NCBI GenBank assembly: GCA_023389055.1
Contig: JAEWFA010000024.1
Location: 80,648-144,647, forward strand
Source: Pseudomonadota bacterium
GTDB lineage: Bacteria; Pseudomonadota; Gammaproteobacteria; Burkholderiales; Burkholderiaceae_E
DNA: 64,000 bases
Reading direction: 5' to 3'
This document shows positions 18,456 to 27,327 of this stretch, one piece after another; position 1 is the stretch's first letter, and each line of letters opens with the position of its first letter. A program made the translations under genes and the position numbers. The notes beneath the pieces were generated by a model. That model was not told where the DNA came from. It worked only from the letters and a program-made list of their open reading frames with translations, and searched no databases.

Positions 18456-20531
18456 TTATGCCGACCTGAGCAGAGACGCGAAAACGTCCTCGATACGCCG
18501 CTTGATTGCCGGTCGATCGTACTCGAGCCCGTGCGGAAGTTGTTGGGCTACGTGTTGCAACCAGTAAAGACACACCAATACGGGGTGCAGTCCTACCGGC
18601 ACTTGCGAGCGCTCATAGCATGAGACCAGGAACTTTCGCTCGCCTTCGCTCAAATATTCCCAGTCGGCGAGACGGGAGACGTTCGCCGCAGCCGTTCGCC
18701 CCGGCCCGAGATGCCTGCTCACGCTATCCACGTAGCCCAGTCCGTCCAGAATCGGAAGGCCGTGGTGGTCAACGCCATCCCAGTCGATGATCCCGGTTAC
18801 GTGTGGCCCCTCGACGAGGACGTTGCTCACGCTGAAGTCTCCGTGCGCAACGCCGGAGGCGATCGGCAAGCCATCCAGATGTGATTCCAGGTGCCGCTGA
18901 ATCCTGTCGATCAGGGGCGACCCTTCGAGCGTTTCCCGGATCTGCTCGAGTGGCTGCGATACTTGTGATGAAAACAGCTTGCCGGCGGTGGAAAGAACGT
19001 CGCGTTTCTCGGCGTGCGGGTTGACCGCGTTCAGCACCTTCGATATTGCGTCGAAAAAGTGACCAGAATTGGCTGCGGTAAGAACACTACGCAGCGGTTT
19101 GCCTCCGAGTTGCCGCTCTACATAGTAGGAGAGTCGGTTGACCTGCCCCTTGTTGAGAGGGTGGGCTATGAGCCCGGAGAGCTGCGGCACCCGCCGGGCT
19201 GCTTCCAGAAATGCGAAGTTCGCCTCGCATCCCGCTTTCATCGGTGCCGTAAAAGGGATCTTGACCACGAAAGCGGCATCGCCCGACGACCCCCTGATTA
19301 TCCCCTTGTGCTTTCCCGTGACGTGAAAAGTCGATAAGACAGCCTGCCGACCATCTTGCCCCAGGGCGAGCGAGATATCATTTGCAAGTTTCTCAGCGAG
19401 TGTCTGACGATTGGAATCTTTCTGTGAACAGATTATGCCGAATGCGGGCACGAAACTCCGGCTACGCTTGAGCGCATCGCGACCCGTGACAGGTTCTGTC
19501 TTCCATACATTGCCGCCTGTTCGAAGTGGAATGACCTCCGCGAGATGCGAATAACCGGGATTCAATCCCACATACTCCTGCACCGGAAACCCCGCTTTCC
19601 TGAGCAATCTCCCGTACCCACGAAACGAGTAAGTGTAGGTGCGGTACGGCTGCCGCCTCGCCACGATCGAATACAGGTTCGCGACGAACCTCGGCAACAG
19701 GGAGCCATACCACAGCCCCGAGTGATGATCCCGACGCTTGCCGAAATAGGTGTAGCTCAGGCGATTCTCAATGGCAATGAAGAGCTGGCCCTCCGGTTTC
19801 AGCACTCGTCGAATTTCCTCGAGAAAACGCAATTGCGATTTTCTCGGATTCGATTTGCCGAAGAACGACTTCACGCCGGCGATGCCCTTACCGAGCCGGG
19901 ATCCGTCGCGTCGCCACACGTTCTCGTCGTCGGCGATCCACTCCAGAACGCCCGAGAGAGTGACACAGTCGAGGCTGTTATCGGGAAAAGGCAGGTGCCC
20001 CGAATCACCGCCCGCGAGCAGGGTTACCCGGTCGCTGATCCCGGCTTTGTCGAACCGCAGATTGGCGAATTGCAGGCGCTCGTAGGTGAGATCCAGCGCG
20101 TAGACGTGCGCAACATTGGGCGCGACGTTCTTCGTCAGGTTTCCAAGCCCGCATCCGAGATCGAGCACCCGCGAATCCGGGCCCAGCCTGAGAAAGAGTT
20201 GCCAGGCATAGCGTCCGTCGGCAACCAGGTTGTCGAGCCAGTCCGGGTTATGACGGACGGCTTCGAGAAAGCGTCGGATCGTCACGAACCAGGGCTGTGT
20301 ACGTCCCGAATTCGTCAGTAGCCGCATCTCGTTCCGCGGCACCGGATTGAAGTAGTAGTCGTTCCTGCGCGTGCGAAGGTCGATGATCGCGTCATCGACC
20401 CGGTACTCGGCGCCACAACCGAGGCAATTGGACGAAGAAGTGGAAACGCTCAATCTGCCCAGACACCTGGGGCAAGAAATATCCTGGCGCTGCCGCGCCA
20501 CCGACGGTTCGCAAACAGTTGCCTCAGTCAT
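18456..20531 (-). CDS. SAM methyltransferase fused to APH-type phosphotransferase
   Basis: This 691-residue protein joins three parts. Residues 18-45 form a small zinc-ribbon-like segment (Cys20, Cys23, Cys36, Cys39). Residues 60-330 are a class I SAM-dependent methyltransferase with VLDLGCGLGN (122-131) and an LPFPDNSLDCVTLSGVLEW post-I region. Residues 375-690 resemble aminoglycoside/choline-kinase-like phosphotransferases with the catalytic loop AHGDFSVSN (562-570) and the metal motif IIDWD (581-585). It could methylate and phosphorylate one sugar or amino-sugar substrate of the exopolysaccharide pathway. That is an inference from the fusion. It follows the heparinase-like gene by 27 nt. 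Confidence 0.8.
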   Translation of the reverse strand: MTEATVCEPSVARQRQDISCPRCLGRLSVSTSSSNCLGCGAEYRVDDAIIDLRTRRNDYYFNPVPRNEMRLLTNSGRTQPWFVTIRRFLEAVRHNPDWLDNLVADGRYAWQLFLRLGPDSRVLDLGCGLGNLTKNVAPNVAHVYALDLTYERLQFANLRFDKAGISDRVTLLAGGDSGHLPFPDNSLDCVTLSGVLEWIADDENVWRRDGSRLGKGIAGVKSFFGKSNPRKSQLRFLEEIRRVLKPEGQLFIAIENRLSYTYFGKRRDHHSGLWYGSLLPRFVANLYSIVARRQPYRTYTYSFRGYGRLLRKAGFPVQEYVGLNPGYSHLAEVIPLRTGGNVWKTEPVTGRDALKRSRSFVPAFGIICSQKDSNRQTLAEKLANDISLALGQDGRQAVLSTFHVTGKHKGIIRGSSGDAAFVVKIPFTAPMKAGCEANFAFLEAARRVPQLSGLIAHPLNKGQVNRLSYYVERQLGGKPLRSVLTAANSGHFFDAISKVLNAVNPHAEKRDVLSTAGKLFSSQVSQPLEQIRETLEGSPLIDRIQRHLESHLDGLPIASGVAHGDFSVSNVLVEGPHVTGIIDWDGVDHHGLPILDGLGYVDSVSRHLGPGRTAAANVSRLADWEYLSEGERKFLVSCYERSQVPVGLHPVLVCLYWLQHVAQQLPHGLEYDRPAIKRRIEDVFASLLRSA

Positions 20532-20558
20532 GTCCGCGCTCGCTGGATGTCTGCATTT

Positions 20559-22859
20559 TCATTTTGTACGATCGGAATGCTCGGCCACGTCGAACCGGGG
20601 ACCCAGTTGCTCCCCGGTGGAATCGGACCACTGCCATTCTCTTCCTCCATGCTGTATAGAAATGTCGGACAAGTTCCGACCGGCGACGATCCATTCGATC
20701 GGTCCGGAATTGTCCTGCCCCGCCATGCGTAGTTCATACGACTCTTGCGAGTAGCGAAGCCAGACGACATCGGCTTCACGTCTCGATTTCCCATTCTTCA
20801 CTTCGATCGTGCCGCCGTCGGAACGAAGAAGGACCAACTCCGCACCCGTACTCCGCTGATACCGGATGACCAGAGCGTCGGAGAAGTCGTCGAGTTCGAC
20901 GGGAAAGGCATCCTCGACGCCGACACCGAACACGAGAGCGGTTGTACGACTCCGCGGGGCGAGCGCATAGGTCAATTGCGATGCCGGAACACGCTCTCCG
21001 TACTTCGGCGCAACCCATCCGCCGAGGGGCTTCGTTTCCCCCTTGACAAGCGTCGGACGAACCAAGCCGCTTCCCTTGGCCACCCACAGGAATTCGGTCC
21101 CGGCCTCGAGCGCGACGAAATCGTGAACGCCCACGCGAGCGCGTACATCCGGAGCAAGTTGGAACTTCAACCGCACTTCGCTGTCCGGCATCGAGCGCGG
21201 CAGCCGGTCGTAGAGAATCCAGCATTCGCCCGCGACGTGGATGATTCCGCGGCGATATCCGTCGTAGAACGTGCTCCCCGACATTTCGTATTCGGTCCAG
21301 GCGAGATGATCTCCCGATGCAAGGCCGCGACATCGCACCCGCGTCTCGGGTTCGCCGGTGCGGAAATCACCACGCAACGCCCCCAACGGATCGATACCGT
21401 CGATCGTCAACGTGTTGTGGGCCGCGGGACCGGCGAAGTAGGCGCGTCCGGGCGCACCCGTCGGATCTTGCGCACGAAATCGATAAGACCACGTACCGGC
21501 GTCGACAAAGAAAGCTTGTGCGCCGATCGTCGCATACACGCTGAGCAGGTCGGCGTGCGCATGCCCCGGCATCGAACGTGTCGACGGGCCCGGTCCGGTA
21601 CGAAAGACCACGCGGCCGGAGCCTGGCGCGTCGGCGTGAAGTCGAAAGCCGCTATCGACCCAGGATTTGATGCCGGTCGATGCCGAGGGGTTGTCCGGTT
21701 CCCCGGCGACGTCTCCCGACAGGAGCCAGAAAGCGCGCTCGATCGAAACCGCGAACGGCGGCGCCGGAGTCAAGTGTGGACAGAAGAGCGAACGATAGAG
21801 TTCGCGCAGGCCGGCCGTCGCATAGCCCTCTTCGGCGTCGAGAGGAAACAACGGATCTTCGGTTCCGTTTCCGTAAGCCAGGGTTATGCACAGCGGGCCT
21901 GCAAGCTCCACCTGTAACTCGAGCATCCTGCGCACTCGCTCCGCAACGCCGCGCGACACGGCAGCGCCTTTTCGCGCGCTCAGCAGCAGATAGGCGACAG
22001 CCGTCTCGCACGCGAACTCGTGATAGTGCAGCGAATGCTCGAAGCCGCCGCCGTCCTCATAGGTCTGCCGCAACAGTTCATCGACATACTGCCGCTCGAG
22101 TTCCTCGGCCCTCGTTTCCGAAGGAACCAGTTCCGGGAACACGACGGCGAGGTACCAGGCGGCGAAACGCTCGAGCAGCAAATGATTATTGGGATATCCC
22201 GTTCCCAGCCGGGGAAAAAGGAAGTCGATATCGGCCCGGACAATCCGCAGGATTGCCGATCGCAGGCGGACTCCGGCTGCCGAATCCGAAACCGACGATG
22301 CGAAAACGAAGGCCAACGCCCAACTCAGAGCCAACGATCGCTGTATCACAACCAGCGAACTGTAGTAAGGAAGCGCGCTCGACCCGCTCCCTGCGAAACC
22401 GATCCAGCCGTCCAGGATTCCGGCGAGGACGTCGGCGGGGATCGCTTCGTACAGGATCGCCAGCGCGAAGCGGGGTGCAAACGCGAAGCGATGCGGCCGC
22501 ACTGCGTACAACACGTCGTCGCCCGGCCCCGTTGCGATCCGGCCCCACGAAAAGGACGAATCGAGCACGCCCGCCGTTTGCCCGTATACGGGCAGTCCGA
22601 TCGCTCGGTCGCGCTCCACGCGTGCCAGCGCACTTGTCACCCAGGGCGAGTTCGAAGCGCGCAGGCCATCGGCCAGTTCAGCAAGGCGCAAAGGTTCCGC
22701 GAAGAAGACGGACCCTTCTCCGAAGCCGGGCGCATCGACGCTGCGTCCAGCCAGCGCGTCGTGCCCAAACCGGGGTCGATAGGGCTTCGATGGGCGCCGC
22801 AACAGACGGTTGCGCAACGCTTTCCCGGCACTCCGAGTCGCATGACGAAGACGGTGCAT
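20559..22859 (-). CDS. heparinase II/III-like protein
   Basis: The 766-residue protein has the two-part form of the heparinase II/III and alginate-lyase-like family: an alpha/alpha-toroid N-terminal half with EDGGGFEHSLHYHEFACETAVAYLL (about 263-287; His and Tyr residues typical of the active site) and a beta-sandwich C-terminal half with SMPGHAHADLLSVYATIG near 432 and AHNTLTIDGIDPLG near 480. Family members cleave uronate-containing polysaccharides. No clear signal peptide is visible, so it may act in the cytoplasm or be exported another way. In a biosynthetic locus such proteins can trim or edit the polymer. It lies between the flippase and the methyltransferase fusion. Confidence 0.8.
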   Translation of the reverse strand: MHRLRHATRSAGKALRNRLLRRPSKPYRPRFGHDALAGRSVDAPGFGEGSVFFAEPLRLAELADGLRASNSPWVTSALARVERDRAIGLPVYGQTAGVLDSSFSWGRIATGPGDDVLYAVRPHRFAFAPRFALAILYEAIPADVLAGILDGWIGFAGSGSSALPYYSSLVVIQRSLALSWALAFVFASSVSDSAAGVRLRSAILRIVRADIDFLFPRLGTGYPNNHLLLERFAAWYLAVVFPELVPSETRAEELERQYVDELLRQTYEDGGGFEHSLHYHEFACETAVAYLLLSARKGAAVSRGVAERVRRMLELQVELAGPLCITLAYGNGTEDPLFPLDAEEGYATAGLRELYRSLFCPHLTPAPPFAVSIERAFWLLSGDVAGEPDNPSASTGIKSWVDSGFRLHADAPGSGRVVFRTGPGPSTRSMPGHAHADLLSVYATIGAQAFFVDAGTWSYRFRAQDPTGAPGRAYFAGPAAHNTLTIDGIDPLGALRGDFRTGEPETRVRCRGLASGDHLAWTEYEMSGSTFYDGYRRGIIHVAGECWILYDRLPRSMPDSEVRLKFQLAPDVRARVGVHDFVALEAGTEFLWVAKGSGLVRPTLVKGETKPLGGWVAPKYGERVPASQLTYALAPRSRTTALVFGVGVEDAFPVELDDFSDALVIRYQRSTGAELVLLRSDGGTIEVKNGKSRREADVVWLRYSQESYELRMAGQDNSGPIEWIVAGRNLSDISIQHGGREWQWSDSTGEQLGPRFDVAEHSDRTK

Positions 22860-22881
22860 GAGCCGATTGTTCCCCGCTCTG

Positions 22882-24411
22882 CTAAGCCTTCTTTCCGCGG
22901 AACCCCGGGAATGCCACCCTTCTCGCCATGATCCTCATCTGCTCGGCAAGCGGATGCCCCACGAAGTGCAGCAGCGCCAGGTAGGTAACCGCGACCATCG
23001 CTGCTTCGAGCGCCAGCACACCCGGCCCTCCGAGACCGTAGTACTGCTCGAGCGCGATCATCGCAGCCAGCATCGCGGCAACACCTCCCGTGACGACGAG
23101 AGAGCGGCGGCACGTTGCAAGCAGCGCGCGCAAGCCGATCTCGACGTGCCGGCGGTACACGCTCGCCTGAACGATCAACTCGATCACGCCATACAGTGCG
23201 CGCAGCCAGACGACCGCGAGCAGCGAATGCATGCTTCCGAGGACGAGCAATGCGATCGAAACGAACTGCAGGATGAGCGCGTTTCGCATTTGCAGATTCA
23301 CGTCGCCGCTACCCTCGTACAAGGCCCCCGACTGCGACGCCACCAGGCGGATCGCCTGATAAGCGCACAGGGCAGGAACCAGCGGCGCCGCAGGCAGCCA
23401 GTTCTCTCCGTACAGGAACAGGATGATTGCGTCCGCCTTGAACGCGAGAAAAACGAGCGCCGGCCAACCGACGGCGATCAGAAAATCGGTAACCAGGAGC
23501 ACGGAGGCGACAGGGGCTTTCCCCGTGCGAAAGACGGCCGCGAACTCCGGCCCCATCACCCATGCCACCGCCTGCGCGAAAACGCGCTGAATGATTGCGG
23601 AAATGCCGAGCGCGCGGCTGTACAGTCCGACCGCCGAGAAACCGAGCAGCCGCCCCAACAGCAACTCAGGCGCCTGGGCACCGAACTCGTTGATCAGCGT
23701 CGTTCCCGACCCCACGCTTCCGAATTGGAGGACGCTGCGCCACTCCTTGAGCGAAGGCAGCATGAGCAGATGATCGGGGCGCGACGCAAGGCACAGCGCC
23801 ACGGTGGTGCACGTATGCGCGATCGCACCGTACGCGAGCGCAAGCGGCCCGCTGCCGAACAGAGCCGCGGTGATCGAGACGATGGCGGCGAACAGGGATG
23901 AGAGGACTGTGATGACCGAGAGCCGGCCGTACCTTCGCTCGCGCCGCATGAGCGCGAGCGAAGGCTGCCCGAACGGCAGGAAAAGGAAATTCACCGACAG
24001 CCATCCGAGAATCTCCGCAATCTGGCGCTCTCGATAGAACTCCGCAGCCTGGCCGCGGAAGACGAAAATGATCGCGCCGAGCGACCAACTGATCAGGATT
24101 GCCACACCGAAAACCGTACGGATCTTGTCGTCGGTGAGAATCGGCTCCTTCAGGAGATAGCGGCCCAGCCCGAAATCGCGAATGGCATGCAGTATCGCCA
24201 ACACCGCGAGGGCAGTGGAGAAAATGCCGATCTCGGACGGCAACAGCAGCCGCGCAAGAACGATGTTCGACGCGAAGGAGATTAGGAATCCAGCGCCCGT
24301 CTTGCCGAAACTGATGGCCACGCCACGCTTGATGCTCAAGTCTTCATCCTTGCGTCGAGCGGGCAGTAGGCAAATGAACTCGAGCGCAGAATCGCCTTCG
24401 CGTAACGACAT
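22882..24411 (-). CDS. polysaccharide flippase, Wzx/MVF type
   Basis: The 509-residue protein has about 12-14 hydrophobic segments and the N-terminal pattern GVAISFGKTGAGFLISFASNIVLARLLLPSEIG, typical of lipid-linked oligosaccharide flippases of the Wzx/RfbX group. It should move undecaprenyl-linked repeat units across the inner membrane. The ATG at 24411 gives a 24-residue hydrophilic extension; a TTG at 24339, preceded by AAGGA, would start directly before the first membrane segment and is a good alternative. It lies 22 nt before the heparinase-like gene and 89 nt after the O-antigen-ligase-like gene. Confidence 0.85.
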   Translation of the reverse strand: MSLREGDSALEFICLLPARRKDEDLSIKRGVAISFGKTGAGFLISFASNIVLARLLLPSEIGIFSTALAVLAILHAIRDFGLGRYLLKEPILTDDKIRTVFGVAILISWSLGAIIFVFRGQAAEFYRERQIAEILGWLSVNFLFLPFGQPSLALMRRERRYGRLSVITVLSSLFAAIVSITAALFGSGPLALAYGAIAHTCTTVALCLASRPDHLLMLPSLKEWRSVLQFGSVGSGTTLINEFGAQAPELLLGRLLGFSAVGLYSRALGISAIIQRVFAQAVAWVMGPEFAAVFRTGKAPVASVLLVTDFLIAVGWPALVFLAFKADAIILFLYGENWLPAAPLVPALCAYQAIRLVASQSGALYEGSGDVNLQMRNALILQFVSIALLVLGSMHSLLAVVWLRALYGVIELIVQASVYRRHVEIGLRALLATCRRSLVVTGGVAAMLAAMIALEQYYGLGGPGVLALEAAMVAVTYLALLHFVGHPLAEQMRIMARRVAFPGFRGKKA

Positions 24412-24500
24412 GTTCCCCCGAAAGAAGCGCGACTGCCCCCGGACACGCGTTGGCGCTCGGCAACTCGGGAATCGTCGGAATGAAGCGGCGGCTCAGCACT

Positions 24501-25904
24501 TCAATCCCCGCCGGACGTCGAACGCTGCCCCGAAATCGACGATCTTCGATCGAGCAGTCCGACTCCGGAAGAGACGCTCCCGGCTCGAGCGCCGGAGGAG
24601 ACCGTCCCCGTTCGTGCACCGAAGGACCTCGGCGGGGCCCGCCGTGCGGATACTGCGTCGGTGCCCAGAACAGCCGAGAGAATGCGGTTGGCCACTACGA
24701 GGATGACGAGAATGTTGTAGGGCAGATCGAAGTACGCAAGGCTCAGGAACGCCCCCCCGATGGCGTAGCCCACGAGCGAGACTTGACACATGCCTGCAAG
24801 CAACGCAAAGGACTGAATCTCACCTTCCGCTCCTAGTGCACGGCGCCGAATTCGTCCCGCCATCCGCCAACCCAGAATCCACACCGAAACAAACAGTGCG
24901 AGTCCGATCCAGCCATGCTCACCGAGAACTTGAAAGTAGATGCTGTGCGCTGCACGCGGAAGACTCCCAGGTGGTCCATAGGCGGCGAAAACAGGCACGG
25001 TGTAGATCGAAAATCCACCTCCCAACAGTCGATCATTCGCCAGGTGGAACATCGTCCACCAGGTGTGGATTCGCCCCATTGCTGATCCGTCTTGCTCGTA
25101 ACTGGCGATGGTCTCCATGCGAAGGAGCCAGTTCTCCGGCATGAACGAGAAGATCGCCGCGCCGACGACGACCATCGGAACGACGGTCAAGCTCCGTCTG
25201 GGCGAACGCCACCACAGAACGACCGCCATGCCGGCGAGAGCGAGAAGCGCGCCGCGCGAATGGGTGCCCAAGGCCGAGACGGCAGTCAGCAGCATGGCGA
25301 CCAGCAATCCGTGACGGACCCATCGATTCATCGAAACCAGGCGGAGGTAGTTCATGAGCGGGATCGCCATCACGAGCGCCAACGCCAGCTCGTTGTTCCC
25401 CTCGATGAACCCCCCGGGAGGCCCCCAAACGCGCTCCCCTCCACCGGTTAACAATGTGAACAGTCCGCCCTTGATTCCGTAAAACCCGAGCGACAGCACG
25501 TTGATCCACACGAAGGCCTGGAGATAGCGACGGTCGTTCAATACTGCCATCGCCACCAGCGTCATCAACTGAATCTTGAAGACCTTGTTGAGTTGAACCA
25601 ATGAGTCGGTTCGGTCGATCGCAGTGAGTGTCGTCAGTGCAGTGAACGCGACGAAAATGACCAGCACGACCGCCACAGCGTCCTTCGGAACGACGATCTT
25701 GTCTCGCGTAACGAACAGACCAATCAGTGTCACGCCGGCCGCCATGGCAGCGAACGGCATATCTGCTGCGAAGCCCCACGCGAGCTTATGCGGGTTCATT
25801 ACGCTGATCCACGTCCAGAGCACGACGCCGACGGAGGGATGCTGCAGCGCCTTCGGGAGCACTGCCACGATAATCAACGTAACGACGATGTCGCGAATAC
25901 TCAC
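24501..25904 (-). CDS. O-antigen-ligase-like membrane protein, exosortase A system-associated
   Basis: The 467-residue protein has about ten membrane segments and the large periplasmic loop of the Wzy/WaaL family, with GGGFSIYTVPVFAAYGPPG and the conserved His in RAAHSIYFQVLGEHGW (about 318-333). The family group found in exosortase A loci is described as putative O-glycosylation ligase; alternatively it polymerises the repeat unit. The start is a GTG at 25904. The C-terminal 40 residues are a low-complexity Ser/Arg/Gly tail with two near copies of the pattern ARxGxVSSG, which is unusual for the family. Confidence 0.85.
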   Translation of the reverse strand: MSIRDIVVTLIIVAVLPKALQHPSVGVVLWTWISVMNPHKLAWGFAADMPFAAMAAGVTLIGLFVTRDKIVVPKDAVAVVLVIFVAFTALTTLTAIDRTDSLVQLNKVFKIQLMTLVAMAVLNDRRYLQAFVWINVLSLGFYGIKGGLFTLLTGGGERVWGPPGGFIEGNNELALALVMAIPLMNYLRLVSMNRWVRHGLLVAMLLTAVSALGTHSRGALLALAGMAVVLWWRSPRRSLTVVPMVVVGAAIFSFMPENWLLRMETIASYEQDGSAMGRIHTWWTMFHLANDRLLGGGFSIYTVPVFAAYGPPGSLPRAAHSIYFQVLGEHGWIGLALFVSVWILGWRMAGRIRRRALGAEGEIQSFALLAGMCQVSLVGYAIGGAFLSLAYFDLPYNILVILVVANRILSAVLGTDAVSARRAPPRSFGARTGTVSSGARAGSVSSGVGLLDRRSSISGQRSTSGGD

Positions 25905-26010
25905 CAGGCGACCTGCGAAAATGTAGAGTTCCGGCGCGACACGAAAATTCCGGCGGTACGGATCGCAATCAACAACGGCTCCGGCACTCTTTCGACCTCC
26001 GCCATCGCGC

Positions 26011-27327
26011 CTACCAGCAAAGTCCCTCGACCTGCCTGCCGTCGAAACGGCCGTTGCGCACGTTCACCAGGTCGAGCAACTGCTGCTCCGGATGAAGTGC
26101 GGCGACCAAGGCATCGAGCACCGGCGCGCTCGTCGTGCCGACGATCACGAGTTCCGCATTCGAAAGCGTCGACGGGAGATCGTCGCGAATCAACTCCCCG
26201 ATATGCGGCACCAGCGACTCGATGTACCGCTTGTTGGACCCGAGCAACCGCGAAAGGCTGACGTCCGGGTCGAAGATCGACAGCTTCACGCCCTTGCCGA
26301 TCAGCGCCTCGGCGAGCATCACGAGCGGGCTCTCGCGCAGATCGTCGGTGCCGGTCTTGAACGAAAGGCCGACCATCGCGACACGGCGAGCGCCGGTGGC
26401 GAGCACCTTGTCGATCGCGTGGCGCAGGTGCCGCTCGTTCGACTCGAGGATCGCGCCCAGCATCGGCAAGTGCACATCGTGCGTGCGCGCGAGGTAGTTG
26501 GTCGCGCGCAGGTCCTTCGGCAGGCACGATCCGCCGAAGGCGAAGCCAGGCTTCAGGTAGGCCGGCGAGATGTTCAGCTGCCGGTCCTGGCAGACGAGCC
26601 GCATCACCTCGAACGGGTCGACGCCGAGCGCCTCGCACAGCCTTGCAGTTTCGTTCGCGAAGGTGATCTTCAGCGCGTGGAAGTTGTTGCAGCAGTACTT
26701 CATCATCTCCGCCGTGCCGATCGACGTCTCGATGAACTCGCACGGGAGGTGACCGAAAAGCTCCCGAAGCTTCTCGATCGGATACGGATCCGACGCGCCG
26801 ACGATCGTGAACGGCGGCTTGTCGTAGTCGCGGATCGACGTGCCTTCGCGCAGGAACTCGGGCTGGAAGCACAGGTGAAAGCCCTTGCCTTCGGGCTTGT
26901 CGGATTCGCGCTCGATGATCGGCTTGATCACGTTCTCGACGGTGCCCGGCGCCAGCGTCGAGCGAAAGACGAGCACGTGGGGCTCGGCCTTGTCAACGAG
27001 CGCGCGGCCAATGTCGGCGGATAGTCGCAGTACGGCGCTCTGGTCCTGGCTGCCGTTCGGCGCCGATGGCGTGCCGACGCAGATCAACGACAGATCGCTG
27101 CCGTGGATCGCGCTTCGCACGTCGTCGGTCACTTGCACGTTCCCCGAGGCGACGACCTGCCGGACGAGATCGACCATTCCTTCCTCGACGACCGGCGTCG
27201 TGCCTTCGCGCAGCATCGCGAGCTTCGACGCGTCGACGTCGACGCCGATCACCTGGTGGCCGTCCCGCGCGAGACAGGCCAGCGAAACGGCGCCGACGTA
27301 GCCGAGCCCGAAGATGCTGACTTTCAT
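26011..27327 (-). CDS. algD: nucleotide-sugar dehydrogenase, GDP-mannose 6-dehydrogenase (AlgD) type
   Basis: The 438-residue protein starts with the NAD-binding motif GLGYVGAVSLAC and carries the catalytic cysteine in FGGSCLPKD (Cys268, the same number as in Pseudomonas AlgD). VGLSFKTGTDDLRESPLVMLAE and the C-terminal EGLCW also fit AlgD more closely than UDP-glucose dehydrogenase. The enzyme would oxidise a nucleotide hexose twice to the uronate, most likely GDP-mannose to GDP-mannuronate; UDP-glucose is the alternative. The ATG overlaps the preceding glycosyltransferase stop by 4 nt. A uronic acid precursor fits the lyase-like and amidotransferase-like genes of the locus. Confidence 0.82.
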   Translation of the reverse strand: MKVSIFGLGYVGAVSLACLARDGHQVIGVDVDASKLAMLREGTTPVVEEGMVDLVRQVVASGNVQVTDDVRSAIHGSDLSLICVGTPSAPNGSQDQSAVLRLSADIGRALVDKAEPHVLVFRSTLAPGTVENVIKPIIERESDKPEGKGFHLCFQPEFLREGTSIRDYDKPPFTIVGASDPYPIEKLRELFGHLPCEFIETSIGTAEMMKYCCNNFHALKITFANETARLCEALGVDPFEVMRLVCQDRQLNISPAYLKPGFAFGGSCLPKDLRATNYLARTHDVHLPMLGAILESNERHLRHAIDKVLATGARRVAMVGLSFKTGTDDLRESPLVMLAEALIGKGVKLSIFDPDVSLSRLLGSNKRYIESLVPHIGELIRDDLPSTLSNAELVIVGTTSAPVLDALVAALHPEQQLLDLVNVRNGRFDGRQVEGLCW

